The notes under the pieces: generated by a model
What the model saw: only the letters and a program-made list of their open reading frames with translations
What the model was told of the DNA's origin: nothing
Database searches by the model: none
Made by a program: the position numbers and the translations under genes
Shown here: piece after piece, positions 6,835 through 15,489 of the stretch
Position numbering within the stretch: position 1 is the stretch's first letter
Layout of the letters: every line of letters begins with the position of its first letter
Source: Chitinophagales bacterium
GTDB lineage: Bacteria; Bacteroidota; Bacteroidia; Chitinophagales; Saprospiraceae
Length of the DNA: 23,972 nt
Direction of reading: 5' to 3'
Assembly (NCBI GenBank): GCA_013297575.1
Contig: JAAFHO010000009.1
Span: 1 to 23,972 of the forward strand

Positions 6835-8673
6835 TCAAAAAATGAATTGGTAAGCAATTTCTTTCCCAGTAACGGCCATTACCAATTGTTTGATGCCTTT
6901 GTTTTCTCGGATAAATGGCTTATTACTGCTAGTGGGGTAAGTAAGCACATAGTATTGTCCGTCAATCAAAAACCGATTATCGCCCATATCCTGTATGGTA
7001 GTTGCCTCGGCGATTAAAGCAAAAAGTTGCTTTCCAGGCTGTAGGTTTCCTTCCCAGTTCAATTGGCGTGTCATCCCTTCCGATGTGGCCGTTGGAGTCG
7101 TCACATCGTTGATACGCAGGCCTTGGTATTCGTACATAAAATTGGGATATTGCTGCGTTTCATCGTCAATTAGACGTTTTTCTAAGCGATAGCCCTTGTA
7201 CTTTAGGTCTTGTGTCGTGAGTGAATCCGGGAAATCGGCATATTTATCGGCGAGCAAGGCTAACGGGAATTTATTGTTCATGGGTACGGATACGCCCAAA
7301 GCATCGGCGGTTTGTGGTTCGCCGCGGTCGTGCCACATATTGGTGGTATTGAGGAATTTTCCACGCCAAATTTTCACCAAACTACCCTGTTGGAGGTTAT
7401 AAGCAAAATTCAATCCGCAAGTCATTCCAATATTGGCCACATGGGTAAGTTTTTTATTACCCATCATCATAAACGAGCGTTGCACCACGGTTTTATCATC
7501 TGGCTCCAGTTCTACAAACGGGACTGGCGGAGGATCGGGCAAGGAGGTGCGTTCGGTGATACTTTGCTTGAGGCCACCCTGTCGCTGGATCGAGATGCCC
7601 AGTGATTTATAACCCCAAGAAAAATCTTTACCGTAATGAATGGTGTATTTGTGTATGCCTGTGGTTAGTTTTTTTTGCCGTGTCTGCGGGTTATCCACCC
7701 AATACCAACCATTTACCAAAGTATCGCCATCTACAACAAACATGGAGATATGGCCACCAAAATAGGCTTTAAAAGTATAAATATCTGTTTCTGGCACGTA
7801 CATTTCGCCATTAAACAGCAGCAGAAAATTGTTTTTGACATCTGCTGCTTTCATCGTTGCTTGGGGAAGCGTACCACTGCGTACCAATTTGGTAGCCGTA
7901 TCCACAGCAGGGTAACCTTTGCCTGTATAATATTGATAAGATACAGGGCTAAATGTAACCAAAGGCCGCGCATTGGTCTCGATTTGCAGGTTTTTGAACG
8001 CTACTTCGCCGTGATCGCCTTGGATACGCAGCGGCCCTGTTGCCGCCTCTGTATTGGCTATAGCACCGCGTGTAACACCCAATAGTTCTAGGTTTTCGTG
8101 CAGCGTAATACCATTCATTACCACTTTATTAAAACGGGCATTGGTCGTTTTTTTTCCTGAAGCATCAAAAGTAGGTGCTCTAAAATCGATCTCCAAGTGG
8201 TTCCACAGTCCAGGTGCACGGCAGGCATTTTGGTGCGGCGGATGGCCTTCGTAACCTTCTTTCCCTGTGCCACGCGCCTCGTCCCAACGTTGGTAAATAG
8301 CACCACAATCGCTATCTGTTGGGTCTTTTTTGAGCCAAGAATCGCAGATTTGTACTTCGTAGCGACCTTGGAGGTAAATACCAGAATTAGAACCTTTGGG
8401 CATCATAAAATCGAGCGATATTTTTATATTTCCGTGCTCAAAGTTGAAATAAAGATCGTCGGTTGGCTGGTATTTTGCGCCTTTTATTTGGCAAAACAAT
8501 ACGCCTTTCCCCGGTGTAGGGGTGAGGTTGGTGGCATTAGCATTACCCGTAACGGCAGACTGGATACTCCAATTGGCACTTGGGTTCTTAAATGCAGATC
8601 GGTCATTGAGCAGGAAATCGGTCTGTGCAAATACCGATAAAGGGAGCAAAAGCAAGAATAACAACTTATACAT
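6835..8673 (-). CDS. Secreted DUF1080 and PA14 domain protein
   Basis: The protein has 612 residues from the chosen start MYKLLFLLLLPLSVFAQ, which is a good signal peptide. Residues about 20-235 are DUF1080 (NSGIYLQGRYEVQICDSW, RAPGLWNHLEIDFRAP, IQGDHGEVAFKNLQI). Residues about 240-370 resemble a PA14 carbohydrate-binding module (FNGEMYVPETDIYTFKAYFG, then DGDTLVNGW). The remaining 240 residues match nothing I recognise. Another ATG at 8685 would add four residues. The TTG at 8703 is excluded because it overlaps the promoter element at 8701-8708. It is the first gene of the operon with the cytochrome c gene, so a role in glycan or keto-sugar processing in the periplasm is likely but unproven. 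Confidence 0.8.
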   Translation of the reverse strand: MYKLLFLLLLPLSVFAQTDFLLNDRSAFKNPSANWSIQSAVTGNANATNLTPTPGKGVLFCQIKGAKYQPTDDLYFNFEHGNIKISLDFMMPKGSNSGIYLQGRYEVQICDSWLKKDPTDSDCGAIYQRWDEARGTGKEGYEGHPPHQNACRAPGLWNHLEIDFRAPTFDASGKKTTNARFNKVVMNGITLHENLELLGVTRGAIANTEAATGPLRIQGDHGEVAFKNLQIETNARPLVTFSPVSYQYYTGKGYPAVDTATKLVRSGTLPQATMKAADVKNNFLLLFNGEMYVPETDIYTFKAYFGGHISMFVVDGDTLVNGWYWVDNPQTRQKKLTTGIHKYTIHYGKDFSWGYKSLGISIQRQGGLKQSITERTSLPDPPPVPFVELEPDDKTVVQRSFMMMGNKKLTHVANIGMTCGLNFAYNLQQGSLVKIWRGKFLNTTNMWHDRGEPQTADALGVSVPMNNKFPLALLADKYADFPDSLTTQDLKYKGYRLEKRLIDDETQQYPNFMYEYQGLRINDVTTPTATSEGMTRQLNWEGNLQPGKQLFALIAEATTIQDMGDNRFLIDGQYYVLTYPTSSNKPFIRENKGIKQLVMAVTGKEIAYQFIF

Positions 8674-8700
8674 AGGTGCGTGCATGAATTTAACGAAGAG

Positions 8701-8708
8701 CAAACCTA
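8701..8708 (-). promoter_or_regulatory. Bacteroidota -7 element, DUF1080-PA14/cytochrome c operon
   Basis: TAGGTTTG on the minus strand matches TAnnTTTG and ends 27 bases before the ATG at 8673 (15 before the ATG at 8685). The 8709-8959 intergenic region beyond it is AT-rich and separates divergent genes. A weaker TTACTTTG at 8911-8918 could serve the plus-strand AAA+ gene. Nothing else was seen in that gap. Confidence 0.55.
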
Positions 8709-8959
8709 CAAAAAATTATTATCTCATCTGCACAACTATTAGATTTATGGCATAATAAAATTTTCAGAAACACACTTCCTCCAAATAAAAATACAATATT
8801 CATAAAAATTTCACACGGAATAATTAGGATATCAATACCCACTATTGTCTATTTCCCGACACTGTGGAAAACTTTTTCACCATTTTGTAGGCTCGTATCG
8901 TATAATATACTTACTTTGGCTCGCTTTTTAAGCATCTTTATACCAAAAAAAATAAATCC

Positions 8960-11599
8960 ATGGAATTCGGAATAAACCTTTCCAATGATATTGACGCGAC
9001 AGAGGAGACCAATCGCTGGAAATTTAGGGACTTAAAAATATACGCATCTACCGAGTGGCTGGCAGATAATAAGAAAAAATACAGGCAGGTATTCGACCGC
9101 TTAGAAACGTCCTATGTCTATGCAGAACTCTCTTTTCACAATAAAATGTACGATGTGGACGATTGGGAGGTGAACGTAGAATTGCGTTGTTTTTCTGTTA
9201 AAAAGCAACGAAAAGAAATCTGTGTATTGCCTTTTCGCCGCAAAGTGAGCAAATTTGACCCCGTAGGTTATATCCGTGAAGGATGGGGCAATAAGCAGGA
9301 AGGCATTTTTTGGAAACGCGGCCAATACTGTTGGGAAGCATGGATCGAAAATGAAAAAGTAGGTTCCAAAATTTTCTATGTAGAAGATGCTTCGCGCCCA
9401 CTCACTAAAACAGATAATCCATACTGTCAATTATCGGGTCTCAAAATGTACGAAGGCCCTTATGATGATGTACCAGAGTTTGAGCGGCTTTATTTAAGTC
9501 GTTTTTCGGGCGAAGAAACCCGATATGTTTATGCAGAAGTCATTTTAAACAACCGCCTGACGGCGCGCCAGTGGAATTGTGAATTATTTATCAAATTCTA
9601 CAACGACGCCCGCGAAATGAAAGGTCAGGTTGTACGCCTGCACAAAGTAGAAAAAGGCGATGAAACGATACGCCTCACCGCCGGTTGGGGCAGTAATGTA
9701 AAAGGTTCGTGGCGCACCGATCGCTATACCGCCGAGATCATTTTTATGGATCAAGTACTCGGTGTTATGCAATTTGAAGTAGGCAACGATTGGGAAGAAG
9801 GTGCAAATAACGTTTGGTTACCCGATAAAGGCATACAAGCACTTTCCGCTCAAAATGCCTCCGAAGATTCCGATAATTTTGAGGATGTAATGTCCAAACT
9901 AGATGTTTTGATTGGCCTCTCGGACATTAAATTTAAAGTACGCGAACACGCACAATATATTCAGTTCCTCCAATTGCGAAAAGAACGCGGTTTTGTGGAA
10001 AAAGATGGCATCAATGTCCATTCTGTTTTTGTGGGTAACCCCGGAACTGGCAAAACGACCGTCGCCAAAATGATGGGTCGCCTCTACAAAAAAATGGGAC
10101 TACTCTCCAAAGGGCATGTCCACGAAGTAGATCGCTCGGATATAGTAGGTGAATATATTGGCCAAACAGCCCCCAAAATGAAAGAGGCCATCGAAAGCGC
10201 ACGCGGTGGTGTACTTTTTATCGACGAAGCGTATGCCCTCAGCCGATCACCAGAAGACAATAAGGATTTTGGCCGTGAAGCCGTGGAAATTCTCGTCCGT
10301 GAACTCTCCAATGGCGCAGGCGATTTGGCCATTATTGTGGCGGGTTATCCCAAGGAAATGAAAACATTCCTAGATTCTAATCCGGGTTTGCGCAGCCGTT
10401 TTAAAATGACTTTTGAGTTTCAGGATTATCTCCCACAGGAACTCAGCCAAATCGCTACTTATGCCTGTATCGAAAAAGAAATATCCTTCGACGATGATGC
10501 AAAAGTACTGCTCGACGAACTGATTACTGAAGCATTCCGCCGCCGCGACCGTACTTTTGGCAATGCCCGTTTTGTATATGATTTGGTGGATAAAGCCAAA
10601 ATACAACTCGGCCTGCGCATGATGGCGCAAGCCAATGTTCGCTCACTTTTACCCGAATCTTTAAAGGTGGTGAGCAAAACTGATGTGGAAAAAGTGCAAC
10701 GCGAAACACGCCGACCATTGCCACATATTCCGATCGACGAAAAACTGCTGGCACTGGCCATCCATGAATTGGATAGCCTGATCGGTATGCAAAATATCAA
10801 AAAAGACCTCAAAGAATTGGTCAATTTGGTGCGTTTTTACCGCGAATCGGGGCGTAATGTACTAGGGCGTTTTTATTTACATACCGTTTTAATTGGTAAT
10901 CCGGGTACAGGGAAAACCACCGTAGCGCGTATTTTAGCCAAAATATACAAAGCACTCGGTGTATTGGAACGTGGCCACACGGTGGAAACCGATCGCCAAG
11001 GTCTGGTAGCGGGATTTGTGGGCCAAACGGCTACCAAAACCGCCGAACGAGTGGAAGAAGCCCTAGGTGGTGTTCTCTTTATCGACGAAGCTTACGCGCT
11101 CACCACCACAGGACGCAGCGCGCAAGGCGATTTTGGCGACGAAGCCATCCAAACCTTGCTTAAACGCATGGAAGACCACCGCGGAGAGTTCTTTGTTTTC
11201 GTAGCAGGTTATCCCGAAAACATGGATAATTTCTTGAAAGCCAATCCGGGATTAGCAAGCCGATTTGATAAAATGTTGCGTTTTGAAGATTATTCGCCCG
11301 ACGAATTGCTCGAAATTGCGCTGTACATGTTCCGACAGGAAGAATACCGCGTGGCCGAAGACGCACGCGAATACCTCGGTCGATACCTTACTTTCTTGTA
11401 CCAATACCGCGATAAGTATTTCGGTAATGCACGTACAGTACGTCAAGTAGTATTAGAAGCCATCAAAAACCAAAATCTCCGTGTGGCTGTAAGCCCGGGC
11501 GAGTACGACCACCACGATATAGTACTCAACGACGTGGCTTCATTTACTTTCGACAAAGAAAAACTAGTCGTGTATCAACGTAGAGGGATTGGATTTTAG
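8960..11599 (+). CDS. Double AAA+ ATPase (CbxX/CfxQ, SpoVK-like) with duplicated N-terminal domain
   Basis: This 879-residue cytoplasmic protein has two complete CbxX/CfxQ-type AAA+ modules. Module 1: Walker A GNPGTGKTT at 359-367, Walker B GVLFIDEAYAL at 417-427, NPGLRSRF (arginine finger) at 474-481, FGNAR at 533-537. Module 2: the same elements at 646-654, 704-714, 762-769 and 821-825. Each repeats the others' residues, so both should hydrolyse ATP. The N-terminal 280 residues hold two related domains (about 21-143 and 156-276) that share YVYAE, a Trp in the middle, GWG, and an aromatic end; they look beta-rich and I do not recognise the family. Relatives include rubisco activase CbxX and EccA of type VII secretion. 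The substrate here is unknown. The gene is monocistronic. Confidence 0.85.
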   Translation: MEFGINLSNDIDATEETNRWKFRDLKIYASTEWLADNKKKYRQVFDRLETSYVYAELSFHNKMYDVDDWEVNVELRCFSVKKQRKEICVLPFRRKVSKFDPVGYIREGWGNKQEGIFWKRGQYCWEAWIENEKVGSKIFYVEDASRPLTKTDNPYCQLSGLKMYEGPYDDVPEFERLYLSRFSGEETRYVYAEVILNNRLTARQWNCELFIKFYNDAREMKGQVVRLHKVEKGDETIRLTAGWGSNVKGSWRTDRYTAEIIFMDQVLGVMQFEVGNDWEEGANNVWLPDKGIQALSAQNASEDSDNFEDVMSKLDVLIGLSDIKFKVREHAQYIQFLQLRKERGFVEKDGINVHSVFVGNPGTGKTTVAKMMGRLYKKMGLLSKGHVHEVDRSDIVGEYIGQTAPKMKEAIESARGGVLFIDEAYALSRSPEDNKDFGREAVEILVRELSNGAGDLAIIVAGYPKEMKTFLDSNPGLRSRFKMTFEFQDYLPQELSQIATYACIEKEISFDDDAKVLLDELITEAFRRRDRTFGNARFVYDLVDKAKIQLGLRMMAQANVRSLLPESLKVVSKTDVEKVQRETRRPLPHIPIDEKLLALAIHELDSLIGMQNIKKDLKELVNLVRFYRESGRNVLGRFYLHTVLIGNPGTGKTTVARILAKIYKALGVLERGHTVETDRQGLVAGFVGQTATKTAERVEEALGGVLFIDEAYALTTTGRSAQGDFGDEAIQTLLKRMEDHRGEFFVFVAGYPENMDNFLKANPGLASRFDKMLRFEDYSPDELLEIALYMFRQEEYRVAEDAREYLGRYLTFLYQYRDKYFGNARTVRQVVLEAIKNQNLRVAVSPGEYDHHDIVLNDVASFTFDKEKLVVYQRRGIGF

Positions 11600-11602
11600 C
11601 AA

Positions 11603-11642
11603 TTAAGTACTTGGACGCAATTCATTATGTCCAAGTACTTAA
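11603..11642. repeat. Perfect 14-bp inverted repeat after the AAA+ gene
   Basis: TTAAGTACTTGGAC (11603-11616) and its exact complement (11629-11642) surround a 12-base loop, starting 4 bases after the AAA+ stop codon. No T-run follows on either strand, so it is not a textbook intrinsic terminator although it could protect the 3' end. The AAGTACTT core recurs at both edges of the palindromic element at 17133-17367. Confidence 0.8.
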
Positions 11643-11684
11643 ATATTGAACATTGAGTGTCAGAACATGATGGTTAAGAGCAGG

Positions 11685-11692
11685 TATTTTTG
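11685..11692 (+). promoter_or_regulatory. Bacteroidota -7 element for the GH3 gene
   Basis: TATTTTTG matches TAnnTTTG and ends 44 bases before the ATG at 11737. No convincing -33 element was found, so the call rests on the single element and its position. Confidence 0.45.
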
Positions 11693-11736
11693 ATGACTTC
11701 GATCACAATACCTATTATTTAATCAAAACTTAACCC

Positions 11737-13317
11737 ATGGTTTCCTTTGAGTCACCAATAACCGCCCGACTTTTGCAGATTAAAAAAACACTACGTATGG
11801 TCAGCAAGATACTAACTAACACCAGTAAATGGGAGGAAATGACCAAAGATTTTCGCCCTACTTCCGCACAAAAACAATTAAATCAATTAGACCTACTCTT
11901 AAAAAAGGCAAAAAAAACAGCATTTGGCCGTTATTATGATTTTGCCAATATCCTAAAATCCACTAATCCAGCGGAGAGTTATCGGCGCAATGTGCCAGCC
12001 ATGGATTACAATACCATTTATGATCGCTGGTGGTCGCAAGCCTACCTGCACGATGTACCAGATATTTGTTGGCCCGGTCTAACACCTTATTACGCACTAT
12101 CAAGTGGCACCAGTCAAGCCGCTACCAAGTATATCCCCGTTACCGATGATATGTTGGGCTATATGAAGCGCGGTGCTAGAAAAATGCTGGTAGCCGCATC
12201 TTCTTACCACTTGCCCGCCCGCCAATACGCCAAACAAATGCTGATGGTCGGTTCTTGTACGCAACCCAAATGGGAAGGGCAGCACCATACTGGCGATTTG
12301 TCGGGTATTCTTGGCCTTAATCGCCCATTGTGGATGGAACGGCTCTATCGACCAGGACGGGCTATTAGCGACTTACCCGACTGGAACGACCGCATTGAAC
12401 TGATCGCTAAAGAAGCCCCAAAGTGGGATATTGGTTTTGCGGTGAGCAATCCGATGTGGTTACAATTGATACTAGAACGCGTTATTGAAAAACACAAATT
12501 GGAGCATATCCACGAAATATGGCCCAATTTCTCTTTGTATGTGCATGGTGGCGTGTTTTTTGAGCCTTATAAGCATAATTTTGAGCAATTATTGGGCAAA
12601 CCTATTGGATATTTGGATAGTTATATGGCTTCGGAAGGATTATTTGCGTGGCAGCGCACTCCCGACAACCGATCCATGAAACTCATCGCAAACGGTGGTA
12701 TTTATTTCGAATTTGTGCCTTTCAACGATGAACAATTTGATGAAGATGGTAACCTGCGCTCCGAGTATCCAACCAGCCTGAACTTGGATGAAGTAGTGGA
12801 AGGTCAAAACTACGCCATGCTCATTAGCACCTGCGCAGGCGCATGGCGTTATCTGCTAGGCGACACTTTGATTTTTACAGATGTGGCTGCCCGCGAATTT
12901 CGTTTAAGTGGCCGCACCAAACAGTATCTTTCGGTTTGTGGCGAACACTTATCCATTGACAATTTGAATGAAGCCGTACGACGCGTAGATGAGGCATTCA
13001 ATGCAGGTATCAAAGAATTTACTGTGGCTGGTTTGGCCAATGGCGCACGCTGGGCACACCAATGGTATATCAGTTGTAGTAATCCTGAAATTTTGCCAAC
13101 TGCTTTGGCGCAGGCAATTGACAAAGAACTTGGTATTTTGAACGAAGATTACGCCGTCGAACGCGCTTATGCACTCAATGAAGTGCGGTTGGATATTGTG
13201 CCTAACTCCTTATTTATGGACTGGCTTTCCGAACGTGGTAAAATGAACGGACAAGCCAAAATACCGAGGGTGTTAAAAGGACAACAATTAGCAGATTTTC
13301 AAGCATTTATAAGTTAA
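11737..13317 (+). CDS. GH3-family acyl-adenylating enzyme
   Basis: This 526-residue protein belongs to the GH3 (auxin-responsive promoter) family of the ANL adenylating superfamily. Plant members join amino acids to acyl acids such as auxin and jasmonate with ATP. Visible motifs are the P-loop-like LSSGTSQAATKYIPVT (residues 121-136, first motif), DSYMASEGLFAWQ (294-306, second motif), and FTDVAAREFRLSGRTKQYL with a following CGEHLS (third region, ahead of the C-terminal lid). The family is common in Bacteroidota, where substrates are unknown. The gene has its own promoter element and follows the AAA+ gene by 137 bases. It is convergent with the helix-hairpin-helix gene, and no terminator is seen in the 69-base gap. 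Confidence 0.9.
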   Translation: MVSFESPITARLLQIKKTLRMVSKILTNTSKWEEMTKDFRPTSAQKQLNQLDLLLKKAKKTAFGRYYDFANILKSTNPAESYRRNVPAMDYNTIYDRWWSQAYLHDVPDICWPGLTPYYALSSGTSQAATKYIPVTDDMLGYMKRGARKMLVAASSYHLPARQYAKQMLMVGSCTQPKWEGQHHTGDLSGILGLNRPLWMERLYRPGRAISDLPDWNDRIELIAKEAPKWDIGFAVSNPMWLQLILERVIEKHKLEHIHEIWPNFSLYVHGGVFFEPYKHNFEQLLGKPIGYLDSYMASEGLFAWQRTPDNRSMKLIANGGIYFEFVPFNDEQFDEDGNLRSEYPTSLNLDEVVEGQNYAMLISTCAGAWRYLLGDTLIFTDVAAREFRLSGRTKQYLSVCGEHLSIDNLNEAVRRVDEAFNAGIKEFTVAGLANGARWAHQWYISCSNPEILPTALAQAIDKELGILNEDYAVERAYALNEVRLDIVPNSLFMDWLSERGKMNGQAKIPRVLKGQQLADFQAFIS

Positions 13318-13359
13318 AGTAAACTATAACTAATTAAATAAACTTTGAGTACCGCCATC

Positions 13360-13377
13360 GGCTTGATACGCCTACTT
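13360..13377. repeat. 18-bp direct repeat, copy 1
   Basis: GGCTTGATACGCCTACTT occurs here between the convergent GH3 and helix-hairpin-helix genes. An identical copy lies at 14330-14347 inside the 3' end of the epimerase gene. The pair brackets the helix-hairpin-helix gene. Confidence 0.85.
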
Positions 13378-13386
13378 ACACGAATG

Positions 13387-14172
13387 TTAATCAGCCAAAC
13401 CCACTACCCAAATCGTGATAGTACGTTCGGCATCATTTACGGTAACAGGCAGATCAGGACTCACCACTAATGGAAAAAAAATGCGGTTATCGAACCCCTT
13501 GAACAAACGCAACTCGTGGTTCGAAAACGGATCGCTGTAGTAGTCAAAAAGGGCTTGTGTTTGGGCTACCATTCGCTCAAAACTAAACCAGTTATCCGCA
13601 TCAAAGCGATAAAACCACAAGGCAAAAGCATAAGCCGCTTCGGCGGTGCTGTTGGTATAGGTATCAATGAAAGCCGTTTCGAGATCGGCAGTTTTTTGTT
13701 GGGCCTCGTCTTCATCGTAGCCAGCAGTTTCCATTGCTGCTCTTACCGCCAGTTGGCGCACTATTTGCCGAAAATGTTCAGGATGATTGACCATGTTTTG
13801 GTGTTCTTCATCTGTTTCAGACACCCATTCTTGCCGCAATATCGTCCAATTGCTGAGTAAAATACTTTGGTCAAATAAGGCTTTTTCAAACGCCACTGAA
13901 GCGGGTGTATTGAAAGTAAAAGCCAAATCATTCATTTTGTCCGGCCCCACGCCCGGAATTGCGTCTATTTGAGCCAATTCTCGAAACCGACGACCTGGTA
14001 TCGCGTTTCTTACTTGTAGTATTCGTTTGGCCAAAGACAACCGAAATGCCTCGTTTTCATTATCGTTGGGGTCGTCCAATACGCCTTGGACGATGTCGGC
14101 TGGCTTTTGAACATTATTAAAAAATTGAACGATTCGGGACGCCACCCACGGAGCTATTTCTATGTTTTTCAT
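13387..14172 (-). CDS. Helix-hairpin-helix protein of unknown function
   Basis: This 261-residue protein, from the start MKNIEIAPWVASRIV, has one helix-hairpin-helix at about residues 64-84 (FRELAQIDAIPGVGPDKMND), a motif that usually contacts the DNA backbone without sequence specificity or mediates protein contacts. The rest is acidic and Trp/Phe-rich, with no signal peptide or membrane segment, and ends in a beta-like stretch (TVNDAERTITIWVVG). The open frame extends 16 codons upstream, but the promoter element at 14178-14185 lies in that extension. Nothing in the neighbourhood gives a function. The gene lies between two copies of an 18-bp direct repeat (13360-13377, 14330-14347). Confidence 0.7.
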   Translation of the reverse strand: MKNIEIAPWVASRIVQFFNNVQKPADIVQGVLDDPNDNENEAFRLSLAKRILQVRNAIPGRRFRELAQIDAIPGVGPDKMNDLAFTFNTPASVAFEKALFDQSILLSNWTILRQEWVSETDEEHQNMVNHPEHFRQIVRQLAVRAAMETAGYDEDEAQQKTADLETAFIDTYTNSTAEAAYAFALWFYRFDADNWFSFERMVAQTQALFDYYSDPFSNHELRLFKGFDNRIFFPLVVSPDLPVTVNDAERTITIWVVGLAD

Positions 14173-14177
14173 GGACA

Positions 14178-14208
14178 CAAAAGTAGCAGGAGTTGGATAA
14201 CAATACAA
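14178..14208 (-). promoter_or_regulatory. Promoter of the helix-hairpin-helix gene, predicted leaderless
   Basis: On the minus strand TTG (14206-14208), a 20-base spacer and TACTTTTG (14178-14185) match the Bacteroidota -33/-7 promoter. Only five bases (TGTCC) separate the element from the ATG at 14172, so transcription should start at or next to the start codon. Confidence 0.65.
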
Positions 14209-14318
14209 TAAACAAACCACAGACTTAACCTATATTTATTATCTCGGGTTGCGCACATCGACATTTAATAGAAGGCGTTTGAAGTCTATTTATAAAAGGG
14301 AATATCCCTAAAGTACGA

Positions 14319-15254
14319 TTAGGAGATAGGGCTTGATACGCCTACTTCCATCAAAAAATCACCGCTCCATACCGCACCAGGCTGCAAAGACACCAATCCG
14401 TCCCCATTATTGAACGCATCTACGTTACAAGACATGGGCTCCAAGGCTATACTGGTGCGATGTGGCGGCGTAAATATTTGAAAATAAGGAAATATTGCAG
14501 ATTGAGCACGCATGGTTAATTGGCGGCCAGCCCCTTCTATCCGCAGAGCATAATCGTTATTGGCCAAAAAGCAATTGTCCAAAAAGGTATCACCTAAGGC
14601 TTCCATTTTTTCAAACCGACCAAACACAGGTGTATCGCCCGTAGGAATCATTCGGTCGTCTATGGCCACAATTTGGCAGTGGGGCATTTCTAAAGCAGTA
14701 TCGGCTACTTCTGGTGTAAGTCGAAAATAAGGATGCCATCCAAAGCCTACTGGAATAGCTGTATTGTGCTTGTTTTCGACCCGCACCGATGTTTCAAATT
14801 GGCCGTTGTCTTTAATTGTAAACGTCATTTCCAAAGTACAAGGAAATGGATAATAATCCAAATTTCCATCGTAATCCTGCCGGATGGTACAACTAGCAGC
14901 ATCTTCCTCGGTATTAGATGCCACCAGTTCGAACGGTCGGCTGCGCGCAAAACCATGTATCGAATTTTGCGTGGAGGCATTATTAATCGGAAACTGACGG
15001 GTTTCGCCTTGCCAAAAATAGCGGCCATCGCGTAGGCGATTGGGGAAAGGAAACAAAATCGCAGATTTACCCCATTTGGCTTCTGTAAGTTCTTCAGGAG
15101 TGGTATAACCATCCAAAATAGACTGGCCATTAAACCAAATATCCAATACTGTTCCGCCTATTTCGGGGACAATAGCAAAACCATTGCCGCTACGAGCGTT
15201 TTCAAAAATATATTGCTGATAGGCTCCAAAAGCCAATTCTTTGATTTGATACAT
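14319..15254 (-). CDS. Aldose 1-epimerase (mutarotase) family protein
   Basis: This 311-residue cytoplasmic protein has the galactose-mutarotase fold and would interconvert alpha and beta anomers of a free sugar or sugar phosphate. The expected residues are present: FPFPNRLRDG (about 68-77), His100 in SIHGFARSRPF, His174 in GFGWHPYF, and the Glu272 base in IALEPMSC. The substrate cannot be told from sequence. A weak palindrome (AGGGA/TCCCT, 14297-14309) followed by TTT on the minus strand may end transcription. Its last codons lie inside the 18-bp repeat at 14330-14347, and the tail after it (PIS) may differ from the ancestral end. No strong promoter element was seen; TATCTTCG lies about 25 bases upstream with one mismatch. 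Confidence 0.9.
   Translation of the reverse strand: MYQIKELAFGAYQQYIFENARSGNGFAIVPEIGGTVLDIWFNGQSILDGYTTPEELTEAKWGKSAILFPFPNRLRDGRYFWQGETRQFPINNASTQNSIHGFARSRPFELVASNTEEDAASCTIRQDYDGNLDYYPFPCTLEMTFTIKDNGQFETSVRVENKHNTAIPVGFGWHPYFRLTPEVADTALEMPHCQIVAIDDRMIPTGDTPVFGRFEKMEALGDTFLDNCFLANNDYALRIEGAGRQLTMRAQSAIFPYFQIFTPPHRTSIALEPMSCNVDAFNNGDGLVSLQPGAVWSGDFLMEVGVSSPIS
14330..14347. repeat. 18-bp direct repeat, copy 2
   Basis: This copy is identical to 13360-13377 and lies in the last codons of the epimerase gene, where it encodes part of EVGVSSP. The distance from copy to copy is 970 bases. Confidence 0.85.
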
Positions 15255-15386
15255 CGTTTAAAATCAGATTATTTGGCGAAGATAAAGCAAAGTTTTTTCC
15301 CCAAACAAAAAATAAGTAATTGCACTAAACCCCAATAATTATTCCATTTAAAGGCACGAAAATTAATTTAACAAAAAAACTTTGAT

Positions 15387-15394
15387 TAAATTTG
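15387..15394 (+). promoter_or_regulatory. Possible -7 element for the CBS gene
   Basis: TAAATTTG matches TAnnTTTG about 95 bases before the ATG at 15490. The 235-base gap between the divergent epimerase and CBS genes is AT-rich, and AT-rich DNA gives chance matches, so this call is weak. A near match, TATATTTA, lies at 15417-15424. Confidence 0.35.
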
Positions 15395-15489
15395 GTAAAT
15401 CCAAAAGTAAAAGCAATATATTTACAGTCGAAAACTAATTATGCCAAATGGATTGTACTATTTTTCAAAATCTATAAACCACTAACACT

